From Caballeronia glebae (lineage in GTDB: Bacteria > Pseudomonadota > Gammaproteobacteria > Burkholderiales > Burkholderiaceae), in contig NZ_FCOJ02000017.1 in assembly GCF_001545035.1 (NCBI RefSeq), positions 1 through 64,000 of the forward strand: a stretch of 64,000 nt of DNA. Reading direction: 5' to 3'. The first letter of the stretch is position 1, and each line of letters begins with the position of its first letter. This document shows positions 52,739-62,324 of this stretch, piece by piece. The notes beneath the pieces were generated by a model. That model worked only from the letters and a program-made list of their open reading frames with translations, ran no database searches and was not told the origin of the DNA. Both the position numbers and the translations under genes were made by a program.

Positions 52739-54361
52739 ATGAGCATCGACAAATCGCCTGAAGCACTTGCCCACGCCGATGCCGGCAAACGGCTCGAAGA
52801 ACTGACGCATCGTGGCGCGTCGCGGCGCAACGTCCTTCGCGCGATGGCCGCGGGCGGACTGCTGTCGGTGACGGGCGCGGGGCTTCTCACCGCGAGCGGC
52901 GCGGCTTTCGCGCAAGCCAAGCCGAAGCAGGGCGGACGCATTCGCGTGGCGACGCAATCGTCGTCCGCCGCCGATACGCTCGATCCCGCCAAGGGCGCGC
53001 TCGGCACCGACTACGCGCGCGCGTTCATGTTCTACAGCGGCCTCACCGAGCTCGACAATCATCTCGGCGCGAAGATGGCGCTGGCCGAATCGCTCGAAAC
53101 GAAAGACGCGACCGTGTGGGTCGTGAAGCTGCGCAGCGGCGTTCAGTTCCACGACGGCAAGTCGCTTGCGCCGCAGGATGTCATCTATTCGCTGATGCGC
53201 CACAAGGACCCGGCGGTCGCCTCGAAAGCGAAGACGCTCGCCGATCAGTTCAAGGAAGTGAAGGCGACCGGACCGAACGAACTCACGATCACGCTGTCGG
53301 GCGCGAACGCCGACTTGCCGGTGATTCTCGCCGACTCGCACTTTCTCATCATCAAGGACGGCACGACGGACTTCAAGACGGCGGTCGGCACGGGTCCGTT
53401 CAAGGTGAAGGAATTCTCGCCGGGCGTGCGCACGGTCGGCGTGCGCAACGAGAAGTACTGGAAGCCGGGCATGCCGCATCTGGACGAAGTGGAGCTGATC
53501 GGCATCGCGGACGAACCCGCGCGCGTGAATGCGCTCATGTCGGGCGACGTGCAGCTCATCAACGCGGTGAGCGCGCGTTCAACCGACCGCATCAAGGGCA
53601 CGCAGGGCTTCGCGGTGCTTGAAACGAAGACGGGCCAGTACACCGATCTCATCATGCGCGACGATGGCGGCATCACGGGCAATGCGGATTTCCGCCGCGG
53701 CATGACGTACCTGATGGATCGCGAGCAGATGCGCAAGACGATCTTTCGCGGTTATGGCGCGATCGGCAACGATCAGCCGATTGATCCGAGCAACAAGTAC
53801 TACATGGCGGGCCTGCCGCAACGCGCCTTCGATCCCGACAAGGCCAAGTTCCACTTTCAGAAGGCGAAGCTCGGCAGCACCCCGATTCAACTGTATGCAT
53901 CGCCGGCGGCGGAAGGCTCCGTCGAAATGGCCATGTTGATGCAGCAGGTCGCGCCGCAGGCGGGCATCAATCTGCAAGTGATGCGCGTACCGTCGGACGG
54001 CTATTGGTCGAATCACTGGATGAAGCATCCGCTCGGCTTCGGCAACATCAATGCACGCCCGAGCGCGGACGTGATCTTCACGCAGTTCTTCAAATCCGAT
54101 GCGCCGTGGAACGAAGCGAACTGGAAGAACGCGCAGTTCGACCAGTTGCTCGTCGCCGCGCGTGGCGAGCCGGACGATGCGAAGCGCAAGAAGCTCTACG
54201 GCGACATGCAGGAACTCGTGCACACGGACGGCGGCATCGGCATTCCGATGTTCCAGAGCTCGCTCGATGCGCATACGACGAAGCTGAAGGGCCTGGGCGG
54301 TATTCCGCTCGCTGGTCTGATGGGCTGGATGTTCGCGGAGAACGTATGGCTCGAAGCATGA
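52739..54361 (+). CDS. ABC transporter substrate-binding protein, dipeptide/opine type (second copy)
   Basis: A 540-residue exported SBP family 5 protein. A Tat-type signal (S-R-R-N-V-L-R followed by a hydrophobic stretch, cleaved near A-F-A-Q, about residue 59) leads to the mature protein with L-D-P-A-K-G, M-F-Y-S-G-L-T-E-L and F-H-D-G-K-S-L. It is clearly paralogous to the SBP at 46249. GGAG at 52729 supports the start. The cognate permeases and ATPase follow in the order SBP, permease, permease, fused ATPase. Confidence 0.9.
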   Translation: MSIDKSPEALAHADAGKRLEELTHRGASRRNVLRAMAAGGLLSVTGAGLLTASGAAFAQAKPKQGGRIRVATQSSSAADTLDPAKGALGTDYARAFMFYSGLTELDNHLGAKMALAESLETKDATVWVVKLRSGVQFHDGKSLAPQDVIYSLMRHKDPAVASKAKTLADQFKEVKATGPNELTITLSGANADLPVILADSHFLIIKDGTTDFKTAVGTGPFKVKEFSPGVRTVGVRNEKYWKPGMPHLDEVELIGIADEPARVNALMSGDVQLINAVSARSTDRIKGTQGFAVLETKTGQYTDLIMRDDGGITGNADFRRGMTYLMDREQMRKTIFRGYGAIGNDQPIDPSNKYYMAGLPQRAFDPDKAKFHFQKAKLGSTPIQLYASPAAEGSVEMAMLMQQVAPQAGINLQVMRVPSDGYWSNHWMKHPLGFGNINARPSADVIFTQFFKSDAPWNEANWKNAQFDQLLVAARGEPDDAKRKKLYGDMQELVHTDGGIGIPMFQSSLDAHTTKLKGLGGIPLAGLMGWMFAENVWLEA

Positions 54362-54440
54362 GCGTGCTTTGACGCGGGACGCGCGCCGTCTTCCGGCGGC
54401 GCGCGCGGTCAACCCTTCAACGAGAAAGAGGCGTTATCCG

Positions 54441-55397
54441 ATGAAATCTCATGCGCAACGACTCGTCGCAGCGCGCCTCGGCCTCGCGCTGCTCACGCTG
54501 CTGATCGTGTCGATGGTGGTGTTCGGCATCACCGGCCTGTTGCCGGGCGACGCCGCGCAACAGGCGCTCGGTCAGGCAGCGACGCCCGAACAGGTGACGG
54601 CGCTGCGGCATCAGTTCGGCCTCGATCAGCCCGCCGTCACGCGTTATTTTCAATGGCTGCTGCATGTGGTGACGGGCAACTTCGGCACCTCGTTGTCGAA
54701 CAATCTGCCGGTCAGCGAACTGATCTCGACACGCCTGCCTAATTCGCTCGTGCTCGCCGGTTTGACCGCGCTCGTCTCGGTGCCGGTCGCGCTTCTGATC
54801 GGCATTCTCTCGGCGATGTATCGCGGCTCGCTCGTCGATCGCGTGCTCAACGTGCTCACGCTTTCGACCGTCGCCGTGCCCGAGTTCCTCGTCGCGACCA
54901 TCGCGGTGCTGATCTTCGCGGTGAAGCTGCGCTGGCTGCCCGCGTTGTCGTATCTGTCGGACGTGTCGTCGTTCGGCGCGCTGGTGCGCACGTATGCGAT
55001 GCCCGTGATGACGCTCTGCTGCGTGATCGTTGCGCAGATGGCGCGCATGACGCGCGCCGCCGTGCTCGACCAGCTCAACGCGTCGTATGTGGAAATGGCG
55101 TTGCTCAAGGGCGCATCGCCCATGCGCATCGTGTTGCGGCACGTGTTGCCGAACACCATCGGACCGATTGCCAATGCGGTCGCGCTGTCGCTGTCGTATC
55201 TCTTCGGCGGCGTGGTGATCGTCGAATCGATCTTCAACTATCCCGGTCTCGCGAGCCTCATGGTCGATGCCGTCACCAATCGCGACATGCCGCTCGTGCA
55301 GGGCTGCGTGATGGTGTTCTGCGCGGCCTATCTCGCGCTCGTGCTCATCGCCGATCTGGCTCAGATCGTCTCCAACCCGAGGCTGCGTCAACGATGA
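54441..55397 (+). CDS. ABC permease, DppB-like
   Basis: A 318-residue inner-membrane permease with six helices. G-D-A-A-Q-Q-A-L-G in the first periplasmic loop and the EAA loop E-M-A-L-L-K-G-A-S near 216 are typical of DppB. The frame is open from 54369, but ATG 54441 begins just before the first helix. The stop overlaps the start of the second permease by four bases, so translation is coupled. Confidence 0.92.
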   Translation: MKSHAQRLVAARLGLALLTLLIVSMVVFGITGLLPGDAAQQALGQAATPEQVTALRHQFGLDQPAVTRYFQWLLHVVTGNFGTSLSNNLPVSELISTRLPNSLVLAGLTALVSVPVALLIGILSAMYRGSLVDRVLNVLTLSTVAVPEFLVATIAVLIFAVKLRWLPALSYLSDVSSFGALVRTYAMPVMTLCCVIVAQMARMTRAAVLDQLNASYVEMALLKGASPMRIVLRHVLPNTIGPIANAVALSLSYLFGGVVIVESIFNYPGLASLMVDAVTNRDMPLVQGCVMVFCAAYLALVLIADLAQIVSNPRLRQR

Positions 55398-56326
55398 ATC
55401 GGAACGTTTCTTCTCACGCCACGACCGTGATATACGATCAACCGCCCGCCGATGCGCCGCAGGAACAAGCGCCTGTCGTCGTCAAGCGCGGCCTGCTGAG
55501 CCGCCTCGTCAGCCGCTTTTCCGTGCTGGGGCTGATCGGCCTGTTCATCGTCGTGTTCTGGCTCGTGGTCGCCTTCGTCGGGCCGGTCGTCGCGCCGTAC
55601 AAGGGCGGCGCATTCACGTCGACGGAAGTGTTCGGCTCGTATAGCCCAGCGCATCTGCTCGGCACCGATTATCTCGGCCGCGACATGCTGAGCCGCATTC
55701 TCTACGGCACGCAGTACACGGTCGGTCTCGCGCTCGCCGCGACGGTGGCCGCGAGCGTCATCGGCACGTTCTTCGGTCTCGTGGCCGCCGTGTCGGGACG
55801 CTGGGTCGATGAAGTGCTGAGCCGTCTGTTCGATGCGCTCATCTCGATCCCGAGCAAGATTCTCGCGCTCGTCGTGATCGCCGCGTTCGGCTCGTCCATC
55901 CCGATGCTGACGATGGTCGCCGCGCTCGCCTACATTCCCGGCGCGTTCCGGATTTCGCGCTCGCTCGCGGTGAACATCATGACGCTCGAATACGTGCAGG
56001 TAGCGAAGGCGCGCGGCGAAAAGCTCTTCTACATCGCACGCGTCGAAGTGCTGCCCAACATGATTCACCCGATGCTCGCGGACTTCGGCCTGCGCTTCGT
56101 CTTTATCGTGCTGTTGCTCTCGGGCCTGAGCTTCCTCGGTCTCGGCGTGCAGCCGCCGAACGCGGACTGGGGCTCGCTCGTGCGCGAGAACATCGGCGGG
56201 CTTTCGGAAGGCGCGCCCGCGGTGCTGATGCCGGCGGTCGCCATCGCGACGCTGACCGTCGGCGTGAATCTGCTCATCGACAGCTTGCGTCGTCATAGCG
56301 CGCGTTCACATGGAGGCGCCCAATGA
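55394..56326 (+). CDS. ABC permease, DppC-like
   Basis: A 310-residue permease with an N-terminal cytoplasmic extension and six helices. G-T-D-Y-L-G-R-D-M-L-S-R near 90 is the DppC-family signature, and Q-V-A-K-A-R-G-E-K-L near 200 is the EAA loop. The ATGA overlaps on both sides couple it to the DppB-like and ATPase genes. Together with its partner it forms the channel of the dipeptide/opine-type importer. Confidence 0.92.
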   Translation: MNRNVSSHATTVIYDQPPADAPQEQAPVVVKRGLLSRLVSRFSVLGLIGLFIVVFWLVVAFVGPVVAPYKGGAFTSTEVFGSYSPAHLLGTDYLGRDMLSRILYGTQYTVGLALAATVAASVIGTFFGLVAAVSGRWVDEVLSRLFDALISIPSKILALVVIAAFGSSIPMLTMVAALAYIPGAFRISRSLAVNIMTLEYVQVAKARGEKLFYIARVEVLPNMIHPMLADFGLRFVFIVLLLSGLSFLGLGVQPPNADWGSLVRENIGGLSEGAPAVLMPAVAIATLTVGVNLLIDSLRRHSARSHGGAQ

Positions 56327-58152
56327 ACATGATCGAAGTGAAAGGCTTGCGCGTGGTCGCGGGCACGGCGCCGGACCCCGTCGTCGAGATCGTGAAGGGC
56401 GTGGACTTCACGGTGAAGAAGGGCGAAGTGCTCGCGCTGATTGGCGAGTCGGGCTCGGGCAAGACGACCATCGCGCTCGCGCTGCTCGGTCATGCGCGCG
56501 GCGGTTGCTCGATCGCGGGCGGCTCGGTGAAGATCGGCGACACGGACGTGTTGTCGCTCGATTCGAAGGGCCGTCGCGCATTGCGTGCCCGCAGGGTCGC
56601 GTATGTCGCGCAGAGCGCGTCGGCGGGCTTCAATCCGGCGCGCACGATCATGGATCAGGTCATCGAGCCCGCGCTGCTGCACAAGCTCATGACGCCCGCC
56701 GTCGCGCGTCAGAAAGCTATCGATCTCTTTCGGTCGCTTGCGTTGCCGAATCCCGAAACTATCGGCGATCGTTATCCGCATCAGGTATCGGGCGGCCAGT
56801 TGCAGCGTCTGATGGCGGCGATGGCGTTGATCACCGATCCGGCTGTCGTCGTGTTCGATGAACCGACCACCGCGCTCGACGTGACCACGCAGATCGAAGT
56901 GCTCGCCGCATTCAAGGGCGTGGTGCGCGAGCTGGGCACGACGGCTGTCTACGTATCGCACGATCTCGCGGTCGTCGCGCAGATGGCCGATCGCATCGTC
57001 GTGTTGAACGGCGGACGCGTGCGCGAGAACGGCACGACCGTGCAAGTGCTCGATGCGCCCGTCGACGACTACACGCGTCAATTGCTCGCGGCGACGCGCC
57101 GTCCCGAACTGGAACTCACGACGCCCGATGAAACGCGCGACGTCCCGCTGCTCGAAATCCGCAATCTGAGCGCGGGCTATGGACGCGTCGATGCGAACGG
57201 CGTGCCCGCCGTGCGCGTGCTCGACGACGTGAGCCTGAAGATCGCGCGCGGCACCACGCTCGGCGTGATCGGCGAATCTGGCTCGGGCAAGACCACGCTC
57301 GCGCGCGTGATCGCGGGCCTGGTCGATCGCGCGCACGGCGACGTGCTGCTCGACGGCAAGTCCTTGCCCGCGAAGTTGTCTCAACGCACGCTGGATCAAT
57401 ATCGTCGCGTGCAGATCGTGTTTCAAAACGCGGATACCGCGTTGAACCCGAGCCGCACCATCGCCGACATTCTCGCGCGGCCGATGAACTTCTATCACGG
57501 TCTGCGCGGCGCGGCGGCGCAAAAGCGCATGCTGGAACTGCTCGATCTCGTGAAGTTGCCTGCGTCGATTGCGAAGCGTCAGCCGGGCGGTTTGTCGGGC
57601 GGACAGAAGCAGCGCGTGAATCTCGCGCGTGCGCTCGCGGCCAAACCCGAACTCATTCTTTGCGACGAAGTGACCTCCGCGCTCGATACGGTCGTCGGCG
57701 CGGCCATTCTCGATCTGCTCGCGGAATTGCGCCGCGAGTTGAACGTGTCGTACATGTTCATCAGCCACGACATCTCGACGGTGCGCGCCATTTGCGATGA
57801 AGTCATCGTGCTGTATGCGGGTCAGTGCGTCGAAGCGGGCCAGCGCGATGCGCTGTCGCATCCGCCGTATCACCCATACACGGGTTTGCTCGTCGATTCC
57901 GTGCCCGCGCTGCGTCCCGGCTGGCTCGATTCGCGTCGCGCGATGGCGCTCGGCGCGCTGCCCGTGCTCGGTCCGGAAAGCGATGCGCCCGAGCTATGCA
58001 GCTTCCGTTCGCGTTGCGCTGCGCGCATCGACGGCAAGTGCAACATCACGCCGCCCGCGAAGAAGACCTTGCCATCGGGCGCGCAGATCTTATGTCATCA
58101 CAGCGCCGACGATCTCGCGCGCATGCAGTCGATGGAAACGGTGACGGCATGA
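56323..58152 (+). CDS. Fused DppD-DppF ABC ATPase
   Basis: A 609-residue ATPase with two complete nucleotide-binding domains in one chain, equivalent to DppD and DppF. The first has Walker A G-E-S-G-S-G-K-T-T at 41-49 and signature V-S-G-G-Q at about 155; the second has the same Walker A at 317-325 and signature L-S-G-G-Q. The second ends with the oligopeptide-transporter C-terminal tail, with Cys residues at F-R-S-R-C-A. It drives import by the preceding permeases. The fusion is common in some Proteobacteria. It overlaps the 2Fe-2S gene by ATGA. Confidence 0.92.
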   Translation: MNMIEVKGLRVVAGTAPDPVVEIVKGVDFTVKKGEVLALIGESGSGKTTIALALLGHARGGCSIAGGSVKIGDTDVLSLDSKGRRALRARRVAYVAQSASAGFNPARTIMDQVIEPALLHKLMTPAVARQKAIDLFRSLALPNPETIGDRYPHQVSGGQLQRLMAAMALITDPAVVVFDEPTTALDVTTQIEVLAAFKGVVRELGTTAVYVSHDLAVVAQMADRIVVLNGGRVRENGTTVQVLDAPVDDYTRQLLAATRRPELELTTPDETRDVPLLEIRNLSAGYGRVDANGVPAVRVLDDVSLKIARGTTLGVIGESGSGKTTLARVIAGLVDRAHGDVLLDGKSLPAKLSQRTLDQYRRVQIVFQNADTALNPSRTIADILARPMNFYHGLRGAAAQKRMLELLDLVKLPASIAKRQPGGLSGGQKQRVNLARALAAKPELILCDEVTSALDTVVGAAILDLLAELRRELNVSYMFISHDISTVRAICDEVIVLYAGQCVEAGQRDALSHPPYHPYTGLLVDSVPALRPGWLDSRRAMALGALPVLGPESDAPELCSFRSRCAARIDGKCNITPPAKKTLPSGAQILCHHSADDLARMQSMETVTA

Positions 58153-58463
58153 GCGGACGCTTCGTGAGAGTCGCCGAGAAAGGGCGCAAGACATTCGAGA
58201 TCGTCATCGACGGCAGACGCGCGCTCGCAGCCGAAGGCGACACGCTGATGGTCGCGTTGCTCACTTCGCAGGAAGACCTGCGCGATTCGGAGTTCGGCGA
58301 CGGCCGGCGCGCGGGCTTTTGCGTGATGGGCGCGTGCCAGGACTGCTGGGTGTGGACGGAACACGGAGAGCGCTTGCGCGCATGCACGACGCCAGCCGCC
58401 GAAGGCATGTCGATCGTCACGCGTCTTGCACGCGCACAGGAGGGCGTATGGCCGCGACTGTAA
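58149..58463 (+). CDS. 2Fe-2S subunit of an amine/opine dehydrogenase (OoxA/HcnA-type)
   Basis: A 104-residue ferredoxin-like subunit with the plant-type cluster ligands C58, C63, C66 and C79 (C-V-M-G-A-C-Q-D-C ... C). Such small proteins form the first chain of heterotrimeric dehydrogenases, including opine oxidase, HcnABC and hydroxyproline or proline dehydrogenases, passing electrons from the flavin chains to the membrane. It is translationally coupled on both sides, overlapping the ATPase stop and the next gene by 16 bases. Confidence 0.9.
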   Translation: MSGRFVRVAEKGRKTFEIVIDGRRALAAEGDTLMVALLTSQEDLRDSEFGDGRRAGFCVMGACQDCWVWTEHGERLRACTTPAAEGMSIVTRLARAQEGVWPRL

Positions 58464-59836
58464 TCGTGATCGGCGCGGGGCCGGCGGGCGTGCGCGCGGC
58501 GCAGGCGCTGGTCGAAGCGGGCTTGCGTCCCGTCGTCATCGATGAAAGCAGGCGCGACGGCGGGCAGATCTATCGTCGTCAGCCGGACGGATTCTCGCGC
58601 ACGTATGAGACTTTGTACGGCACCGAAGCGCCACGCGCGCGCGCATTGCATGAATCGTTCGATGCCTTGCGACCGAAGATCGACTACGTGCCCGACACGC
58701 TCGTGTGGAACATCGAGCCGAATGCGGTGCACACGGTAAGCGGCGCGCGCCATCGCAGAATCGCGTTCGATGCGCTCATCATCTGCAGCGGCGCAACCGA
58801 TCGACTGATGCCTGTTCCCGGCTGGCATCACGCGGGCGCTTATAGCCTGGGCGGTGCGCAGGTCGCGCTGAAATCGCAGGGCTGCGCGATCGGCTCGCGC
58901 GTCGTGATGATGGGCACCGGCCCGTTGCTCTATCTCGTCGCCGCGCAATACGCGAAGGCGGGCGCGACGGTCGCCGCCGTGCTCGATACATCGACGCTCG
59001 CGCAGCGCCTTCGCGCGTTGCCGCAGTTGCTCGCGATTCCTTCGACGTTGAAGAAAGGCATTGCGTTGATGCGCGTGCTGAAAGAGGCGCGTGTGCCGAT
59101 TCATCGCGGCATCACGCCGGTCGAGATTCAAGGCACGCCCGAGCGTGGCGTGCAAGGCGTGCGCGTCCGGCAAGCCGATGGCGCGATGCTGAACGTGGCA
59201 TGCGATGCCGTCGCGCTCGGCTATCACTTGCGCTCCGAAACGCAACTCGCCGATCTCGCGGGCTGCGAATTCCGCTTCGATCAGGCGCTGCAACAATGGC
59301 TTCCCATCGCCGATCAAGACGGCCGCAGCAACGTGAAAGACGTCTATCTCGCGGGCGATGGCGCGCGCGTGCGCGGCGCCGATGCCGCCGAGCGCGCGGG
59401 ACGTCTCGCAGCGCTCGCCGTGTTGAAGGACATCGGCATGACGCGTAACGAAGCCGAAGCCGACAAGTTGCGTACGCAACTAAATCACTTCACACGTTTT
59501 GCTTCCGGCTTGCGCACCGCATTTCCGTGGCCCGCGCGTTTCGCCGCCGCATTGCCCGATGAAACCATCGTGTGCCGTTGCGAAGCGATTACGGCGGGCG
59601 ACTTGCGACGCGTCGTGAACGACATGGGCGCGAAGGAAGCGAATCGCGCGAAGGCATTTTCTCGCGTCGGCATGGGCCGATGCCAGGGGCGTTTCTGCGC
59701 GCACGCGGGCGCGGAAGTTATCGCGGCCGAAGCGCGCGTGCCTCTCGAAGCGGTCGGCCGTCTGCGCGGGCAGGCGCCGGTCAAACCTCTGCCGATGGCG
59801 CTCGCGCCGCACCAGGACCTGGAGACGAGCGAATGA
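58448..59836 (+). CDS. FAD-dependent subunit with BFD-like 2Fe-2S domain (OoxA-B / HcnB-type)
   Basis: A 462-residue flavoprotein: V-I-V-I-G-A-G-P-A-G at about 5-14 binds FAD, a second Rossmann motif (V-V-M-M-G-T-G-P) lies near 153, and Y-L-A-G-D-G-A near 300 is the late FAD contact. The C-terminal part carries C-R-C near 380 and C-x4-C (C-Q-G-R-F-C) near 420, the four ligands of a BFD-like 2Fe-2S cluster. It is the second chain of the three-subunit dehydrogenase and overlaps the third gene by ATGA. Confidence 0.9.
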   Translation: MAATVIVIGAGPAGVRAAQALVEAGLRPVVIDESRRDGGQIYRRQPDGFSRTYETLYGTEAPRARALHESFDALRPKIDYVPDTLVWNIEPNAVHTVSGARHRRIAFDALIICSGATDRLMPVPGWHHAGAYSLGGAQVALKSQGCAIGSRVVMMGTGPLLYLVAAQYAKAGATVAAVLDTSTLAQRLRALPQLLAIPSTLKKGIALMRVLKEARVPIHRGITPVEIQGTPERGVQGVRVRQADGAMLNVACDAVALGYHLRSETQLADLAGCEFRFDQALQQWLPIADQDGRSNVKDVYLAGDGARVRGADAAERAGRLAALAVLKDIGMTRNEAEADKLRTQLNHFTRFASGLRTAFPWPARFAAALPDETIVCRCEAITAGDLRRVVNDMGAKEANRAKAFSRVGMGRCQGRFCAHAGAEVIAAEARVPLEAVGRLRGQAPVKPLPMALAPHQDLETSE

Positions 59837-61002
59837 ACGAGCGCGCCGATGTGATCGTGATCGGCGGCGGCATCGTCGGCACGACGACCGCTTTCTTCTT
59901 GCGCCGCCGCAATCGTTCCGTGATTCTGCTCGAACGCGGTCTGACGGGACAGCAGGCGAGCGGCGTGAACTTCGGCGGCGTGCGTCGACAAGGCCGCGCG
60001 CTGGAACAACTCGCGATGTCGAATCGCGCGCTGCAAACATGGCGGCATTCGCGCGAACTGCTCGGCGAAGATATCGAGTTCCTGCCATCGGGACATACGC
60101 GCGTGTGCTATCACGCGCATGACGCGGAGTACTTTCATCGCTATGCCGCCGATGCGCGCGCCTACGGCCTCGATCTCGAAGTGCTCGACGGCGCGGCCAT
60201 GTTCCAACGCTTTCCTTTTCTCGGCCGCGACGTGCTCGCCGCATCCATCTCGCCGCTCGACGGCCACGCGAATCCGCGTCTCGCCGCGCCCGCGTTCGGG
60301 CGTGCGGCGGCGCGACTCGGTGCGCGCATCGTCGAGAACACGGAAGTGGTGCGCGTAGAAAAGGAAGCGGACGGCTTTCGCGTGGAAAGCGCGACGGGCG
60401 ACGTGTATCGCGCCCAGCAAGTGCTGATTTGCGCGGGCGCGTGGGCCAACACGCTATCGAAGCAATTCGATGAACCCGTGCCGCTCGTCGCGCGCGGTCC
60501 GCAAATGGCCGTCACCGAACCCGTGCCATACGTCTTCAAGTTTTCGATGGGCGTCTACACGTCGGTCAAGGAAGAAAGCGTTTATTTCCGGCAGGTCGAG
60601 CGCGGCAATATCGTGCTCGGCGGTGGCACGCCCGGTCCTGCCGATGCCGACACGAGACGCGCATCCGTGCTGCCCGGGAACACCATCGCGCAGATGGCGC
60701 AGTTCCGCCGCATGGTGCCCGCATTGCGCCCGCTACACGTGATTCGCGTGTGGAGCGGCGTGGAAAGTTATCTGCCGGATTCGGAGCCGGTGATCGGCCC
60801 GAGTTCGAAAGCCGATGGCCTGTTCTACGCGTTCGGCTTCAGCGGATCGGGTTTTCAGATCGGACCGGGCGTGGGCGAAACGCTTGCCGAATTGCTCGAT
60901 ACGGGAAGCACGCCCATCGATCTCTCGTCGTTTTCCATCAGACGATTTCAGCGCGCTTCGCCGACGCACGCGGAATCGGCCACATCCGAGACTTCGCCAT
61001 GA
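59833..61002 (+). CDS. DAO-family FAD oxidoreductase, catalytic subunit (OoxB/HcnC-type)
   Basis: A 389-residue D-amino-acid-oxidase-like flavoprotein: D-V-I-V-I-G-G-G-I-V-G near residue 6, F-G-G-V-R-R-Q near 50, and a C-terminal G-F-S-G-S-G-F-Q near 340 for FAD. This chain oxidises the substrate amine or imino acid (opines, sarcosine, hydroxyproline or similar) in the heterotrimer with the two preceding chains. Its close coupling to an importer suggests that the imported compound is its substrate. It overlaps the AraC gene by ATGA. Confidence 0.9.
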   Translation: MNERADVIVIGGGIVGTTTAFFLRRRNRSVILLERGLTGQQASGVNFGGVRRQGRALEQLAMSNRALQTWRHSRELLGEDIEFLPSGHTRVCYHAHDAEYFHRYAADARAYGLDLEVLDGAAMFQRFPFLGRDVLAASISPLDGHANPRLAAPAFGRAAARLGARIVENTEVVRVEKEADGFRVESATGDVYRAQQVLICAGAWANTLSKQFDEPVPLVARGPQMAVTEPVPYVFKFSMGVYTSVKEESVYFRQVERGNIVLGGGTPGPADADTRRASVLPGNTIAQMAQFRRMVPALRPLHVIRVWSGVESYLPDSEPVIGPSSKADGLFYAFGFSGSGFQIGPGVGETLAELLDTGSTPIDLSSFSIRRFQRASPTHAESATSETSP

Positions 61003-61415
61003 GCCAGGCCAATCTGCTCGACGCGCTTGCCTATATCGAAGCCAATTTCGACAAGACCGTGAGCCTCGCGCAACTCGCGGATCTCTCGGCGCTGAGCGTA
61101 TCGCGCTTCGCTACCGTGTTTCGCGAGCGATTCGGGCTTTCGCCGTACAAGTACCTGTGCGAGTTGCGCGTGCGGCGCGCGCAGACCTTGTTGCTTGCCG
61201 GCGTGCCGGGATCGGTCGTCGCGAGCGAAGTGGGCTTCTTCGATCAGAGTCATCTGGCGCGGCATTTCAAGCGCTTGTGCGGCATGACGCCGAGTGCTTT
61301 CGTCGAGCGCGCGCGCAGGAAAGCGCGTTCAGCCGAGTTCGACGCCGGTCTGGGCAAGCGCGTCGCGCAAACCCAGCCGCGGGTATTGGCTTTCGACAAT
61401 GCGCATGTCGCTTAA
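60999..61415 (+). CDS. AraC-family regulator, HTH domain only
   Basis: A 138-residue protein that is almost entirely the AraC/XylS double helix-turn-helix (about residues 5-105): S-L-A-Q-L-A-D-L-S-A-L-S-V-S-R-F near 22 and the second HTH with V-A-S-E-V-G-F-F-D-Q-S-H-L-A-R-H-F near 70. It lacks an effector domain, like MarA or SoxS, so it may be controlled by its own level. It starts on the ATGA of the DAO-like gene, making it the last gene of the coupled transporter-dehydrogenase operon. Its last 29 codons overlap the convergent LysR gene. Confidence 0.88.
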   Translation: MSQANLLDALAYIEANFDKTVSLAQLADLSALSVSRFATVFRERFGLSPYKYLCELRVRRAQTLLLAGVPGSVVASEVGFFDQSHLARHFKRLCGMTPSAFVERARRKARSAEFDAGLGKRVAQTQPRVLAFDNAHVA

Positions 61416-62300
61416 CGCTTCCTGAATAATCCATTCGCGCACGCTGGCGACGATGGGCCGCATTGGTTTGTTCGGCGGCGTGAGCAGACAACAACGCCGG
61501 CTCGTGACGAGCAATTCCTCTTCGGCCGGCACGAGCGCGCCTTGCGCGAGCCAATGCGACGTCACGTTCAGCCAGCCGAGCGCGATGCCTTGCCCGAGCA
61601 AGGCAGCCTGCACGACGATTGCGTAATCGTTGAAACGCAACATACCTGCCGCATGACGCTCCTTTGAAGCGAACGCATGAAAACGCTCGTGCCAGCCGCG
61701 TTCCTCGTCATCCATCACGATGACCGTATCGCCGTGCGCGCGCGCCGCATCCGTCTGCGCGAGTTCGTGATAACGCGGATTGCAAAGCGGCAAAAGCATT
61801 TCGGGCATCACGAGCACGGCATGCTCGTCGATCTCTTCATCGTGCACAAAACGCATGCCCAGATCGACATCGACGAGCGGTCCGCCGATACGCCCCGATA
61901 TCAATTGAAATCGCAAATCGACGGAAGGAAACGCTTCGTTCAGGCGGCTCATGCGCGGCATGAGCCAATGCGTGGTGAAGCCGGTCGACACGGAGAGCGT
62001 GACTGTTTCGACGCCCGTCGCGCGTGCCTCGATTTCGCGGATCGCACTCTCGATGCCGCTAAAGCCCTCGGAAATCTTGCGATAAAGAATCTCGCCGTTT
62101 TCCGTGAGTTCGATGCCGCCGCGCACGCGCTCGAAAAGCCGCACGCCGATATGGTCTTCCATGCGCGCGAGCATGCGGCTGACCGCGGGTTGACTCACAT
62201 AAAGCTCTTGCGCGGCGCGCGTGAAATTACCGCAGCGCGCGGCCGCTTCGAACACGAAAAGCGCATTGGCGCTCGGCAGTTTCTTGCGAAGGTTTGGCAT
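61329..62300 (-). CDS. GcvA-type LysR regulator
   Basis: A 323-residue LysR-type regulator with L-P-S-A-N-A-L-F-V-F-E-A-A-A-R at the start and F-T-R-A-A-Q-E-L-Y-V-S-Q-P-A-V-S-R in the HTH (about 8-65). It is the second GcvA-like regulator of this catabolic block, related to the one at 43080. It is divergent from the PotA-like ATPase gene, which it probably regulates. Its 3' end overlaps the convergent AraC gene by 87 bases. Confidence 0.92.
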   Translation of the reverse strand: MPNLRKKLPSANALFVFEAAARCGNFTRAAQELYVSQPAVSRMLARMEDHIGVRLFERVRGGIELTENGEILYRKISEGFSGIESAIREIEARATGVETVTLSVSTGFTTHWLMPRMSRLNEAFPSVDLRFQLISGRIGGPLVDVDLGMRFVHDEEIDEHAVLVMPEMLLPLCNPRYHELAQTDAARAHGDTVIVMDDEERGWHERFHAFASKERHAAGMLRFNDYAIVVQAALLGQGIALGWLNVTSHWLAQGALVPAEEELLVTSRRCCLLTPPNKPMRPIVASVREWIIQEALSDMRIVESQYPRLGLRDALAQTGVELG

Positions 62301-62324
62301 GACTTCATGTTATGCCCGATCCAA

